This document shows, in pieces, positions 31,613 through 39,099 of a stretch of DNA of 39,099 nt. The stretch comes from a bacterium (GTDB lineage Bacteria > Krumholzibacteriota > Krumholzibacteriia > LZORAL124-64-63). Position numbers and translations under genes: made by a program. The notes beneath the pieces were generated by a model. It was not told the origin of the DNA, ran no database searches, and saw only the letters and a list, made by a program, of their open reading frames with translations. Every line of letters starts with the position of its first letter. Within the stretch, counting starts at the first letter, position 1. The DNA is taken from NCBI GenBank assembly GCA_003353795.1, contig PIVY01000022.1, positions 1 through 39,099 of the forward strand. The letters are read 5' to 3'.

Positions 31613-34168
31613 ATGAACGACGACCACCTCCCGACCGAGCCAGGCACCTCTCCCGACCTCGACGCGACCGTTCCTCCCGAGGCCGTGGAGCGCGAGATCC
31701 GGACGATCGGACCCTATCGACTCCTCGATCTCATCGGCGAAGGCGGCATGGGCGAGGTGTGGCGCGCCGAGCAGACGGCGCCCATCCGGCGCATCGTCGC
31801 GGTCAAGCTCATCAAGGCGGGCATGGATTCCCGCGAGGTGGTCAACCGATTCGAGGCCGAACGCCAGGCTCTGGCCATGATGGACCACCCCTGTATCGCC
31901 CGCGTACTCGACGCCGGCACCACCTCCGAGGGGCGGCCCTACTTCGTCATGGAGTACGTGGCCGGTCTGCCCATCAACACCTACTGCGACCGCAACCGTC
32001 TGCGCACCCGGGAGCGGCTGCAACTCTTCCGCCGCGTGTGCCAGGGCGTGCAGCACGCCCATCAGAAAGCTGTGCTGCACCGCGACCTCAAGCCGGGCAA
32101 CGTGCTGGTGACCGACCAGGACGGCAAGCACGAGCCCAAGATCATCGATTTTGGCGTGGCCAAGGCCCTGGCGTCGCCGCTCACCGACAGCGACATGCAC
32201 ACCACGCTCGGCCAGATCATCGGCACGCCCGAGTACATGAGTCCCGAACAGGCCGAGCAGTCCGGCGTCGACGTGGATACCCGCGCCGACGTCTACAGCC
32301 TAGGCGTCATCCTCTACGAGTTGCTCGCCGGCGCGCTGCCGTTCGAGTCGAGTGAACTGCGCGCGGCCGGATTCGAGGGAATCCGTCGCCGGCTCCAGGA
32401 GGAGGAACCCGCCAAGCCGAGCAGCCGGTTCTCGACCCTGGGCGACCGGTCCACCTCCATCGCCGAGTCGCGACGGACGAACCCGCGCCGCCTGCGCAGC
32501 AGGCTGACCGGCGATCTCGACTGGATCGTCATGCGCGCTCTCGAGAAGGACCGCAACCGGCGCTACGGTTCGCCACAGGAGTTCGCCGAGGACATTCGCC
32601 GCCACATGCACAGCAAGCCGGTGACCGCGGGACCGCCGAGTCCCGCCTATCGGGTGGGCAAGTTCGTGGGGCGGCATCGCACCGGTGTGGTCGTGACCGC
32701 AGCGGCGGTGGTGTTGCTGCTGGGATTCGCGATCACGTCCACGTTCCAGGCCCGATCAATCGCGCGTGAGCGCGACCGCGCCGAGTTCGAGGCGGCGAAG
32801 TCCGGCGCGATCAACGAGTTCCTCAAGACCATGCTCACCTCGGCCGACCCCTGGACCAGCGGCGAGCACGACCTGACCATCGCCGAGGCTCTCGACGGCG
32901 CCGTGGAGGACGTGGGCGAATCGTTCGGTGATCAGCCGTTGCTCGAGGCCGAGATGCGCGCTGTCATAGGCAACACCTACCTCGGGCTGGGCAAGTTGCC
33001 GGTGGCCGAGGAGCAGGTACGCCAGGCGCTTGACATGCGACTCGCCATGCTCGGTCCCGATCATCCGGACCTGGCTGCCGACTGGCTCGCCCTTGCCGAC
33101 ATCCGCCGCAAGAACCAGGAATTCGACGCCTCCGTGGAGGCGGCGCGCGAGGCGGTGCGGATCCAGTCGCTCCAGTTCGACGGTTCCCACCCCGATCGGC
33201 TCGATGGCATGGAGGTGCTTGCGAACTGTCTGGTGGCGGCACGCGTGTTCGACGAGGCCGGCGCCGTGCTCGACGAGTACGACCGCATGGCGCTCTCGCT
33301 TCCCGAGGCTGCTCGCACGCGCCTTGGAGGGGTGGCGATCATCCGGGCCGACCTCATCGCCGAGGACACCGAAGACCTCGATGCCGTCGATTCCCTCCTC
33401 ACCCTCGCCATCGACCACATGCACAGGTACGATCCGGACAGCCCCGATCTGCCCCTGGCGCTGAACGATCACGCCGTCAATCACATGCTCATGGGCGACC
33501 TGGACGAGGCCCGGGCGATCTACGAGGAATCCCTCGAGGCCCATCGCAAGACCTTCGGCGAGGATCATCCCGAGTACGCGGCGACCCTCGAGAACCTCGG
33601 CGGCGTGGCCTATCGCCAGCACTACTACGACGAGGCCCTCTCGTTGCTGGCCCAGGTCCGCGACATCCGCGAACGGAACCTGGGGCCCGATCACATCGAC
33701 GTTGCCCGCACAATGGCCAACATGGGAGTCATCGCCACCAGTTCGGGCAAGTTCGACGAGGCGCTGGTCATCTTCGAGGTGACCACACCACGGATCATCG
33801 CCTTACACGGCGAGGATCACCCCGAGACCGCGACGCTCCTGCGCAATCAGGGAATCGCCCAGCGCGGGCTCGAACGATACGCCGAGGCCGACGCGAACTT
33901 CCGCCGCGTCATCGGGATCTACACCCGATTGTACGGACCGGAACACGCGCAGGTGGGCAAGACCCGCTACCAGATCGCGATGACGTTGATGAAGCAGCAA
34001 CGGTGGCGCGAGGCCGAGCCGGAGATGCAGCATGCCTTCGTCATCATGCAGGCCTCGTACGGCGACGACCACGGCTGGACGGAGCGCACGGCCGCCGCGA
34101 TGGTGGAGGTCTGCGAGGCGCTGGGGAAGCCGGATGATGCGGCGCCATATCGCGAATATCAGCGGTGA
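31613..34168 (+). CDS. Membrane Ser/Thr protein kinase with TPR-rich sensor region
   Basis: An 851-residue kinase of the bacterial Hanks type. The kinase domain (about 34-300) has the glycine loop GEGGMGEVW, catalytic K65 (IVAVKLIKAG), HRDLKPGNVLV, DFGVAK and GTPEYMSPEQ. One transmembrane helix follows (about 357-379, GVVVTAAAVVLLLGFAI), so the C-terminal half should be outside the cytoplasm. That half is a long TPR array of the 'NLGxxxxxxGxxDEALxxxE' kind (ENLGGVAYRQHYYDEALSLL, ANMGVIATSSGKFDEALVIF, RNQGIAQRGLERYAEADANF). Kinases of this layout are abundant in FCB and planctomycete-like bacteria. AGGGA stands before the ATG. Its substrates are unknown. Confidence 0.93.
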   Translation: MNDDHLPTEPGTSPDLDATVPPEAVEREIRTIGPYRLLDLIGEGGMGEVWRAEQTAPIRRIVAVKLIKAGMDSREVVNRFEAERQALAMMDHPCIARVLDAGTTSEGRPYFVMEYVAGLPINTYCDRNRLRTRERLQLFRRVCQGVQHAHQKAVLHRDLKPGNVLVTDQDGKHEPKIIDFGVAKALASPLTDSDMHTTLGQIIGTPEYMSPEQAEQSGVDVDTRADVYSLGVILYELLAGALPFESSELRAAGFEGIRRRLQEEEPAKPSSRFSTLGDRSTSIAESRRTNPRRLRSRLTGDLDWIVMRALEKDRNRRYGSPQEFAEDIRRHMHSKPVTAGPPSPAYRVGKFVGRHRTGVVVTAAAVVLLLGFAITSTFQARSIARERDRAEFEAAKSGAINEFLKTMLTSADPWTSGEHDLTIAEALDGAVEDVGESFGDQPLLEAEMRAVIGNTYLGLGKLPVAEEQVRQALDMRLAMLGPDHPDLAADWLALADIRRKNQEFDASVEAAREAVRIQSLQFDGSHPDRLDGMEVLANCLVAARVFDEAGAVLDEYDRMALSLPEAARTRLGGVAIIRADLIAEDTEDLDAVDSLLTLAIDHMHRYDPDSPDLPLALNDHAVNHMLMGDLDEARAIYEESLEAHRKTFGEDHPEYAATLENLGGVAYRQHYYDEALSLLAQVRDIRERNLGPDHIDVARTMANMGVIATSSGKFDEALVIFEVTTPRIIALHGEDHPETATLLRNQGIAQRGLERYAEADANFRRVIGIYTRLYGPEHAQVGKTRYQIAMTLMKQQRWREAEPEMQHAFVIMQASYGDDHGWTERTAAAMVEVCEALGKPDDAAPYREYQR

Positions 34169-34508
34169 GTACCGTCGGCCCGCTCGCCGCGGATCCCTGA
34201 CGCGATCGCCTTCCTGAATGTCCAAGCCCGGCCCATGCGTCCGCGAATGAGAGGCGCAGGGTCTGTCAACCCGACAATGGACGATTGTGGTTGGTGTCGT
34301 TGTGCGCAAACCCACACACCGGTGTCGAGAGATGGTGTCGCACTCAGTGGTCGGCGCCTTCCGGTCGATCAATTAACCATCAATAATTAAACAACATATG
34401 AAAACGGGAGTGGCGGTATTCGACGGCACGTCGTTTGCGTTGAGCCCTCATTGAGCCGGGGCGGAATGATCCCCCATGGGCACCGGCACCCTACCAGGGA
34501 GCGAAACA
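34169..34508. other. Intergenic region with AT-rich direct repeat
   Basis: No gene seen in these 340 bases. GGTGTCG occurs three times (34293, 34321, 34334). A near direct repeat, ATCAATTAA (34368-34376) and ATCAATAATTAA (34379-34390), lies in an AT-rich island about 120 bases before the next gene. AATAAT inside it could be a -10 box; the paired -35 is poor. Confidence 0.45.
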
Positions 34509-35783
34509 ATGAGGACATCGACGGTTTCATGTTTGGCCATCATCGCGGCATTCGCAGCCACAGCGACCGAGTCGGCCGCGGTGGAGGTCATTGACAAGTA
34601 TCTCGTCGACCTGAACGCCGCGAACTCGCTGTACCTGTCGGAGGTTCTCATCCGGCCAGATGGTGCCATCGCCAGCACGATCGCGTTCGGCGAAGCCGGC
34701 GGCGCGATGGACCCGTCACGCCGCGAGATCCACGGCGTTGACCTGTCCGGATCCCAGGTGACCGTTCCTCTCGAGGATGTCGTCTGGATACGAGTGAGAC
34801 GGCAACTCGAAGGACAGATCAGTTTCGAATCGCTACGGCTGGACGCGGTCCTCGGCCGACCGACCTGGCCTCCTCGCGGCCCTGTCCTTCGTGTGGTCCT
34901 GCTCGGGGGCACCGTCATCGAGTTCGACGACATGGCGCCCGAGGTGCTCACCGATACCAGGGAACTGCGGTGGTTTGGCGAAGATCAGTCCGAGGTGCTG
35001 TTGTCTCCGTCGCGCGTGATCTGGATCGAACACGAACGCCACGACGGAAACACGCCTCGAGTCGTGCCGAACCTCACTGGAGTTCCAGCCTCCGCCACCA
35101 TGCGTTCGGGTGAGACAGCGGAATTGCTCGGTCGGCACGGACGGCTCGACCCGGAATGGGATCGCGTCTCGTGCGAGGACCCGGATTGGGACGTTCCGCT
35201 GGACTCGGTGAGCATCCTGCGGATCGCGCCGCCGCCACCGGTCGTCGCACCGCCACCGCCCGTTGCGTACGAGCGGTTCGAGACCCTGAACGAGCTGAGC
35301 CCTGACCAGCGGGTCCGGATCAAGGTCGGAAGTCACGATCCCGACTGGGGAAGCCACGATTCCGACTGGATGACGGGCACGTTCATGGGCGTCCAGGACG
35401 GGGAGATCTCGCTGAGGTCGGAGGACGACTCGATCGTCACCGTATCAAAGGACGAGGTCGAGGAGTTCCAGGTCAGCGAGGGGACTCGAAACAACTCCGG
35501 AACTGGAGCGGTCATCGGTGCATGTGTCGGTGGCGGCATCGGAGTCGTCGTGGGGGTTGGGCTCGCCAACATGACGATCATGGGCGATAGCAACAATACC
35601 AGCGAGGGCGGGGCCGCGGCGCTGGGCTTCATGGTGGGCGCATTGATCGGTGGTGCATTCGGGGCTTTGACGGGATCGTTGAGCAGCACCGAACAATTTG
35701 AGTATCTCGATGAGTTCGGCAAACCTCTGCCGACGGATCCGCCCGATGGCGAGATGCAACTGGGATTCGCGGTCGCGTTCTGA
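34509..35783 (+). CDS. Exported envelope protein with glycine-zipper segments, function unknown
   Basis: A 424-residue protein. A signal peptide (MRTSTVSCLAIIAAFAATATESAA) is followed by several repeated beta units in which a 'VPLEDVVWIRV', 'LLSPSRVIWIEH', 'VPLDSVSILRI' or 'VSKDEVEEFQV' strand recurs about every 70-90 residues, suggesting four copies of a small beta module. A proline-rich linker (APPPPVVAPPPPVAY) precedes the last module. Two glycine-zipper stretches near the end (about 332-355 and 368-392, both rich in G-x3-G) could insert in a membrane. GGGAG stands before ATG 34509. Its codons are slightly less GC-rich than neighbouring genes. I know no named family. Confidence 0.6.
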   Translation: MRTSTVSCLAIIAAFAATATESAAVEVIDKYLVDLNAANSLYLSEVLIRPDGAIASTIAFGEAGGAMDPSRREIHGVDLSGSQVTVPLEDVVWIRVRRQLEGQISFESLRLDAVLGRPTWPPRGPVLRVVLLGGTVIEFDDMAPEVLTDTRELRWFGEDQSEVLLSPSRVIWIEHERHDGNTPRVVPNLTGVPASATMRSGETAELLGRHGRLDPEWDRVSCEDPDWDVPLDSVSILRIAPPPPVVAPPPPVAYERFETLNELSPDQRVRIKVGSHDPDWGSHDSDWMTGTFMGVQDGEISLRSEDDSIVTVSKDEVEEFQVSEGTRNNSGTGAVIGACVGGGIGVVVGVGLANMTIMGDSNNTSEGGAAALGFMVGALIGGAFGALTGSLSSTEQFEYLDEFGKPLPTDPPDGEMQLGFAVAF

Positions 35784-35791
35784 GCGCGCGA

Positions 35792-35820
35792 TTGCAAATT
35801 CTCGAACATTCCTGGCTAAT
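35792..35820 (+). promoter_or_regulatory. Possible promoter of RNA helicase gene
   Basis: TTGCAA (35792-35797) and GCTAAT (35815-35820) are 17 bases apart, each matching four of six consensus bases. This would give a leader of about 125 bases. Confidence 0.35.
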
Positions 35821-35852
35821 TCTACAGATCTTACCTAGATTGAAACTCGGAT

Positions 35853-35953
35853 CCGGCCAGGACACCCCCGTTTAGGCCGGCATCGCGGAACCACCCGCGA
35901 GATCTGTCGAGCTGAGAGTAACTTGGCTCAATGGAGCCAAGGGAGCTTTCAGT
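35853..35953 (+). promoter_or_regulatory. Structured 5' leader of RNA helicase gene
   Basis: Three hairpins follow each other before the start codon: CCGGCC/GGCCGG (about 35855-35881), TCGCGG/CCGCGA (35883-35888 with 35895-35900), and CTTGGCTC/GAGCCAAG (35922-35929 with 35934-35941, loop AATG). The last one directly abuts the ribosome-binding GGGAG, so folding could limit translation. Cold-induced RNA helicases often have regulated leaders; control here is inferred. Confidence 0.5.
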
Positions 35954-37192
35954 TTGAGTTTTTCACATTTCGGTTTCGATCCCCGCATCCAGGCCGGGGT
36001 CGACGCTTCGGGCTACGTCCAGCCCACCCCCATCCAGCAAGCCGCCATTCCAGAGGTCCTATCGGGCCGTGACGTTCTCGGCGTCGCCCAGACCGGTACC
36101 GGCAAGACCGCGGCCTTCATGCTGCCGATCCTGCAGAACCTCCTGGACGGACCGCGCGGCAAGGTGCGCGTACTCGTGCTGGCGCCCACGCGCGAGTTGG
36201 CCGAGCAGATCTCGGTGGCCACGCGCGGATTCGCCGAGCAGACGAAGCTGCGCACGGTGACCGTCTACGGCGGCGTGGGCAAGCGCCCGCAGGCCGAGAA
36301 ATTACGCAAGGGCCGCGAGATCGTGGTGGCTTGCCCCGGCCGGCTGCTCGACGTCTGGGAAGACGGCGACCTGGACCTCAATCACGTCGAGACCCTGGTC
36401 CTCGACGAGGCCGACCGCATGTTCGACATGGGATTCCTGCCGGACATCCGCCGAATCCTCGCGCTGTTGCCGGTACACCGGCAGAACCTGTTCTTCTCGG
36501 CCACCATGCCGTCGCCCATCCGTTCGCTGGCCGACCGCATCCTCGCCAACCCCGCCAGCATCACCATCGGCGCGCCGGCACCCGCGGCGTCGGTGTCGCA
36601 GGCCCTGTATCCCACCTCGGAGCAGCTGAAGAGCTCGCTCCTGGTGTCGATCATGAAGGAGCGCGGCCGCGAGCGTATGCTGATCTTCGCGCGCACCAAG
36701 ATCCGCGTCCAGCAACTGGCCACGATCCTGCGCAGCGAGGGGCACCGCGTCGAGGCCCTCGAGGGGAACATGACCCAGAGCAAGCGACAGCAGGCCATCG
36801 ACGGATTCCGCAAGGGAAGCTTCCAGATACTGGTGGCCACGGACGTGGCGGCTCGCGGCATCGATGTCACCGGCATCGACGTCGTGGTGAACTACGACAT
36901 GCCCGAGACCTTCGACGCCTACACGCATCGCGTGGGCCGCACCGGTCGTGCCGATGCCACGGGTTGGGCGCTGAACCTCGTGGCGATCATGGACACGCCG
37001 CTCGTGCGCGAGATCCAGGAGAATCACGGGCAGCCGCTGGAGCAACGAGTGGTGGACGGATTCGACTACGGCAGCTTCAACCCCCAGCTACGAATCATCG
37101 AGCGTCGCAAGCGCACCGGGCGGCCCGGCGCCCTGGGTAGCCGCCGTCCCCGCGCGACAACCGGGGGTAGACGGACGCCACGTTTCAGCTAG
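35954..37192 (+). CDS. rhlE: DEAD-box RNA helicase, RhlE type
   Basis: A 412-residue ATP-dependent RNA helicase involved in RNA unwinding, ribosome assembly or decay. Motifs in order: Q motif (PTPIQQAAIP, Q28), Walker A AQTGTGKT (45-52), APTRELAEQI, DEAD at 151-154 (VLDEADRMFDMGF), SATMP, ARTKIRVQQL, VATDVAARGIDV and HRVGRTGRA. The short basic C-terminal tail (RRKRTGRPGALGSRRPRA) probably binds RNA. The start is TTG 35954 (protein MSFSHFGFD) with GGGAG upstream; no ATG gives the full Q-motif region. The leader is structured. A tiny charged protein gene follows after 39 bases. Confidence 0.94.
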   Translation: MSFSHFGFDPRIQAGVDASGYVQPTPIQQAAIPEVLSGRDVLGVAQTGTGKTAAFMLPILQNLLDGPRGKVRVLVLAPTRELAEQISVATRGFAEQTKLRTVTVYGGVGKRPQAEKLRKGREIVVACPGRLLDVWEDGDLDLNHVETLVLDEADRMFDMGFLPDIRRILALLPVHRQNLFFSATMPSPIRSLADRILANPASITIGAPAPAASVSQALYPTSEQLKSSLLVSIMKERGRERMLIFARTKIRVQQLATILRSEGHRVEALEGNMTQSKRQQAIDGFRKGSFQILVATDVAARGIDVTGIDVVVNYDMPETFDAYTHRVGRTGRADATGWALNLVAIMDTPLVREIQENHGQPLEQRVVDGFDYGSFNPQLRIIERRKRTGRPGALGSRRPRATTGGRRTPRFS

Positions 37193-37231
37193 ATTATTTG
37201 ACAGTTACCAGACCCAGTCGAGGAGGACGCC

Positions 37232-37447
37232 ATGGCGAGAAACCGTTTTGGCTTCGAGAAGCGGCAGAAGGAACTTCTGAAGAAGAAGAAGCGCGAAGAA
37301 AAACGCGCGCGTCGGGCGGACCGCAAGGAGGCCGGCGGATCCGGTCCCGAGATCGCCGAGGTCAACGAATTCGGCGAGGTCATCCCGCAGCCCGAGACCG
37401 ATGACGACTACGAGGACGAGGAAGAGGAAGAGCGGCCCGAGGAGTAG
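37232..37447 (+). CDS. Tiny charged protein, basic head and acidic tail
   Basis: A 71-residue protein. Residues 1-36 are very basic (MARNRFGFEKRQKELLKKKK and on), likely one long helix, and the last 20 are very acidic (DDDYEDEEEEERPEE). GAGGAGG lies just before the ATG, so translation should be strong. Similar small 'FxFEKRQKE' proteins occur beside RNA-related genes in several phyla as I recall them, without assigned function. The head could bind RNA or ribosomes, and the acidic tail could shield it. Placed directly after the helicase gene. Confidence 0.75.
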   Translation: MARNRFGFEKRQKELLKKKKREEKRARRADRKEAGGSGPEIAEVNEFGEVIPQPETDDDYEDEEEEERPEE

Positions 37448-37472
37448 CCCCCGGGCGCTCACCGTCTACGCT

Positions 37473-37507
37473 GCAGCCCCGAACGACCATCGCGGTCGCG
37501 GGGCTGC
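37473..37507. terminator. Hairpin between convergent genes, probable bidirectional terminator
   Basis: GCAGCCCCG (37473-37481) pairs fully with CGGGGCTGC (37499-37507), and inside it CGACC pairs with GGTCG. It lies between the tiny-protein stop (37447) and the methyltransferase stop (37515). T runs are poor on both sides. Confidence 0.6.
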
Positions 37508-37514
37508 CTGTCTG

Positions 37515-38321
37515 TCAACTCAGCTGGGCCACGATGGCGATGGCCTGCATGGGCGCAGCCACCGCGCCGGGCCCGAACTCGCCAACGATGGCGATCTCCA
37601 CGTCCTTCATGACCTGGGTCCGCATGCCTAGCTCGTCGAGTGCCGCACCCAGCGGCGTTCCCGCCACCAGACCTTCGACCACGTTGCGCGCCGATCCGGC
37701 CCGGCTCACGCCGGGATTCACGGACATCTCCATGGTTGCGAAACCGGCCCGGGCGAGATCGGCCTTGATAGCGGTCAAGTCCTGGTAGCCGAACGGCACC
37801 GATAGGAAGTCGGGCGGGTCGACGGGGATCAAGGCTTGCACGGTTTCATGCACGATTCCCGCCAGCCGGTTGACGGCCAGGTCGTCCCACACGTTGAACG
37901 CGAAGGTGCCGCCGGGGCGCAGAACGCGGGCTGCTTCGGCATAACCCTGAAGCCGGTCCGAGAAGAACATCACACCGAACTGGCAGAATACGGCGTCGAA
38001 CGAATCGTCGGCGAATGGCAGATCGGTGCCGTCGACCACGCGGAAGGAAACGGCGCGGGAGCCGGCCAGCTTGGCCTCGGCAACCGAGAGCATGTCGGGG
38101 CTCAGATCGGTGGCCATGACGCTGGCGCCGGCCGGCAGCGAGGACCGGAGGTGGCGGGTGAGCACACCGGTGCCGGCGGCGACCTCGAGTACGGCTGCGC
38201 CGTCGCGAATGGTGGCGCGGCCGGCCAGGTCGCGAGCGTAGTCGTCGAAGATCAGGGGCACGAGGTAGCGGTCGTAGGAGTCGGCGAAGGTGCCCTGGAA
38301 GCTGAGGTTCGTGGCGGACAT
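37515..38321 (-). CDS. Class I SAM-dependent methyltransferase
   Basis: A 268-residue cytoplasmic methyltransferase of the UbiE/Methyltransf_11 type. Motif I VLEVAAGTGVLTRHL binds SAM, VMATDLSPDMLSVAEAKL supplies the ribose-binding acidic residue, then VVDGTDLPFADDSFDAVFCQFGVMF and the post-motif ARVLRPGGTFAFNVWD. These are the best-conserved parts of the family. AAGGA precedes the ATG. Substrate unknown; neither neighbour gives a pathway. It is transcribed in the same direction as the dehydrogenase gene upstream, with 77 bases between. Confidence 0.9.
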   Translation of the reverse strand: MSATNLSFQGTFADSYDRYLVPLIFDDYARDLAGRATIRDGAAVLEVAAGTGVLTRHLRSSLPAGASVMATDLSPDMLSVAEAKLAGSRAVSFRVVDGTDLPFADDSFDAVFCQFGVMFFSDRLQGYAEAARVLRPGGTFAFNVWDDLAVNRLAGIVHETVQALIPVDPPDFLSVPFGYQDLTAIKADLARAGFATMEMSVNPGVSRAGSARNVVEGLVAGTPLGAALDELGMRTQVMKDVEIAIVGEFGPGAVAAPMQAIAIVAQLS

Positions 38322-38398
38322 GATCGGATTCCTTTCTGCTGGGTTCAGTCAGCAGTTCGTCATCCGAGCCGGGGGACTGCCATGTCGATTCGCCGCGC

Positions 38399-39099
38399 CT
38401 ACATCAGCCCCGGATACGCCCCCCCATCCACCTGCACCATCGTCCCATTCAGATAGCTCGCCGCCGGCGACACCATGAATGCTGCCACCCGTCCGAACTC
38501 CGCCGGATCGCCCATGCGCCGGAACGGCACCGTGGCATTGATGGTGGCCGCTTCCTCGGCGGCCGTGGTGCCGTTGGCCTCCGCGCGCTTCTCCAGGATG
38601 TAGTCGACGCGCTCGGTGGCCGTCCAGCCGGGCAGGATCGAGTTGGCGCGCACGCCATCGGGGCCCAGTTCCAGGGACAGCGATTTGGTCAGCCCGATCA
38701 CGGCGGGGCGGATCACGTTGGACAGATGCAGACCGGCGATGGGCTTCTTCACCGACACGCTGGTCACCGTCAGAATGCTGGCCGAGTCGCTGCGCTTGAG
38801 GTGCGGCAAGGCGGCGCGGACGAGCAGCACGGCACTCATGAGTGTGCGGTCGACGCCCTGGCGCCAGGCGTCGAGGTCGGTGGTCTCGAAGGTGCCCCCG
38901 GGGGGGCCTCCGTTATTGGTGACGAGGATGTCGAGGCCACCGAACGCGTCGACCGTGGCGGCCACGAGGCCGTCGATGGCGGTGCCCTCGGTGAGGTCGG
39001 CGGCGTGGGCGGCGATCGTGGCGTCCTGGCCGAACTCGTTGTGCAGGCGGGCCAGCGCAGCGTCGAGGTTGGATCGGTCGTGGCTGTTGAGCATGACGC
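38399..39099 (-). CDS. Short-chain dehydrogenase/reductase (5' end outside window)
   Basis: At least 232 residues are visible of a classical SDR; the N-terminal cofactor motif TGxxxGxG is beyond the right edge. The frame is open through ATG 39094, which lies just after the second strand (V-M-L-N-S-H-D-R), too late to be the real start. Present are ADLTEG, ILVTNNGGPPGGTF (usual NNAG here NNGG), VTSVSVKKPI with the catalytic Ser, and the C-terminal GTMVQVDGG. At the Tyr-x3-Lys site the text reads LSNVIRPAVIGLTKSLSLEL: Tyr is replaced by Asn and the Lys by Arg, so catalysis is doubtful. This matches the FabG-like 'NNGG' group in which the Tyr is often lost. Confidence 0.85.
   Translation of the reverse strand, partial: VMLNSHDRSNLDAALARLHNEFGQDATIAAHAADLTEGTAIDGLVAATVDAFGGLDILVTNNGGPPGGTFETTDLDAWRQGVDRTLMSAVLLVRAALPHLKRSDSASILTVTSVSVKKPIAGLHLSNVIRPAVIGLTKSLSLELGPDGVRANSILPGWTATERVDYILEKRAEANGTTAAEEAATINATVPFRRMGDPAEFGRVAAFMVSPAASYLNGTMVQVDGGAYPGLM

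Noticed and set aside
31395-31616. Possible small gene on the plus strand before the kinase
   Set aside because: Codon pattern is poor, no ribosome-binding site is evident and the product has no recognisable features.
31305-35835. ATCTTACC occurring at about 31305, 31348 and 35824 as a shared regulatory box
   Set aside because: Only three copies of a short word with differing flanks and positions; not enough to claim a motif.
1-39099. tRNA, rRNA, CRISPR arrays, transposase genes or prophage genes
   Set aside because: No cloverleaf, regular spacer-repeat pattern, transposase or phage structural motif was seen in any frame.

Overview
The window is high-GC, densely packed bacterial DNA that encodes many exported proteins. 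One secreted enzyme ends in a domain opening with YPNPFNP, the sorting/FlgD-like tail common in the FCB superphylum. Together with a Ser/Thr kinase carrying TPR repeats, PD40 proteins and many lipoproteins, this suggests a poorly cultured FCB-type lineage (for example Krumholzibacteriota or Eisenbacteria-like). That placement is an inference from gene content. I saw no rRNA, tRNA, insertion sequence or CRISPR array.

Layout. 1-7.5 kb holds mostly single housekeeping genes: glutamine synthetase (cut by the left edge), a STAS protein, two proteins of unknown role, a zinc alcohol dehydrogenase, DeoD and a Na/Pi cotransporter. A 154-bp element with 35-bp inverted ends (7268-7421) lies before a DinB-like gene. 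7.9-13.65 kb is a tightly coupled six-gene minus-strand operon: small membrane protein, UbiA prenyltransferase, lipid kinase, ThiL-like kinase, short-chain dehydrogenase, radical SAM protein. It looks like a pathway for a modified isoprenoid or lipid. 13.8-18.7 kb carries a secreted Ntn-hydrolase, a serine beta-lactamase-like hydrolase and a Rieske/glutamate synthase fusion. 18.8-24.85 kb is a plus-strand series of exported proteins (PD40 propeller, transglutaminase lipoprotein, S41 protease with TPRs, an unknown lipoprotein), closed by a strong terminator. A small XRE regulator/membrane protein pair follows.

25.66-29.2 kb is the most interesting part. A promoter leads into genes for a TusA-like protein, a DsrE-like protein, a TusA-OsmC fusion and a MetE-like methyltransferase. 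The methyltransferase frame is interrupted by one in-frame TGA and then continues, with all four predicted zinc ligands after it. A stable hairpin directly follows the TGA, and its loop has G and U at positions 23 and 24 counted from the TGA, as in the E. coli fdhF selenocysteine element. I read this as a probable selenoprotein in a sulfur/selenium-handling operon. A short coding-like reading frame at the head of the operon has a similar TGA-plus-hairpin layout. An Nfu-type Fe-S carrier follows from its own apparent promoter.

29.2-39.1 kb contains a fatty acid desaturase, an exported protein of unknown role, a Ser/Thr kinase with TPRs, a glycine-zipper envelope protein, an RhlE-type helicase with a structured leader, a tiny charged protein, a methyltransferase and a short-chain dehydrogenase cut by the right edge.
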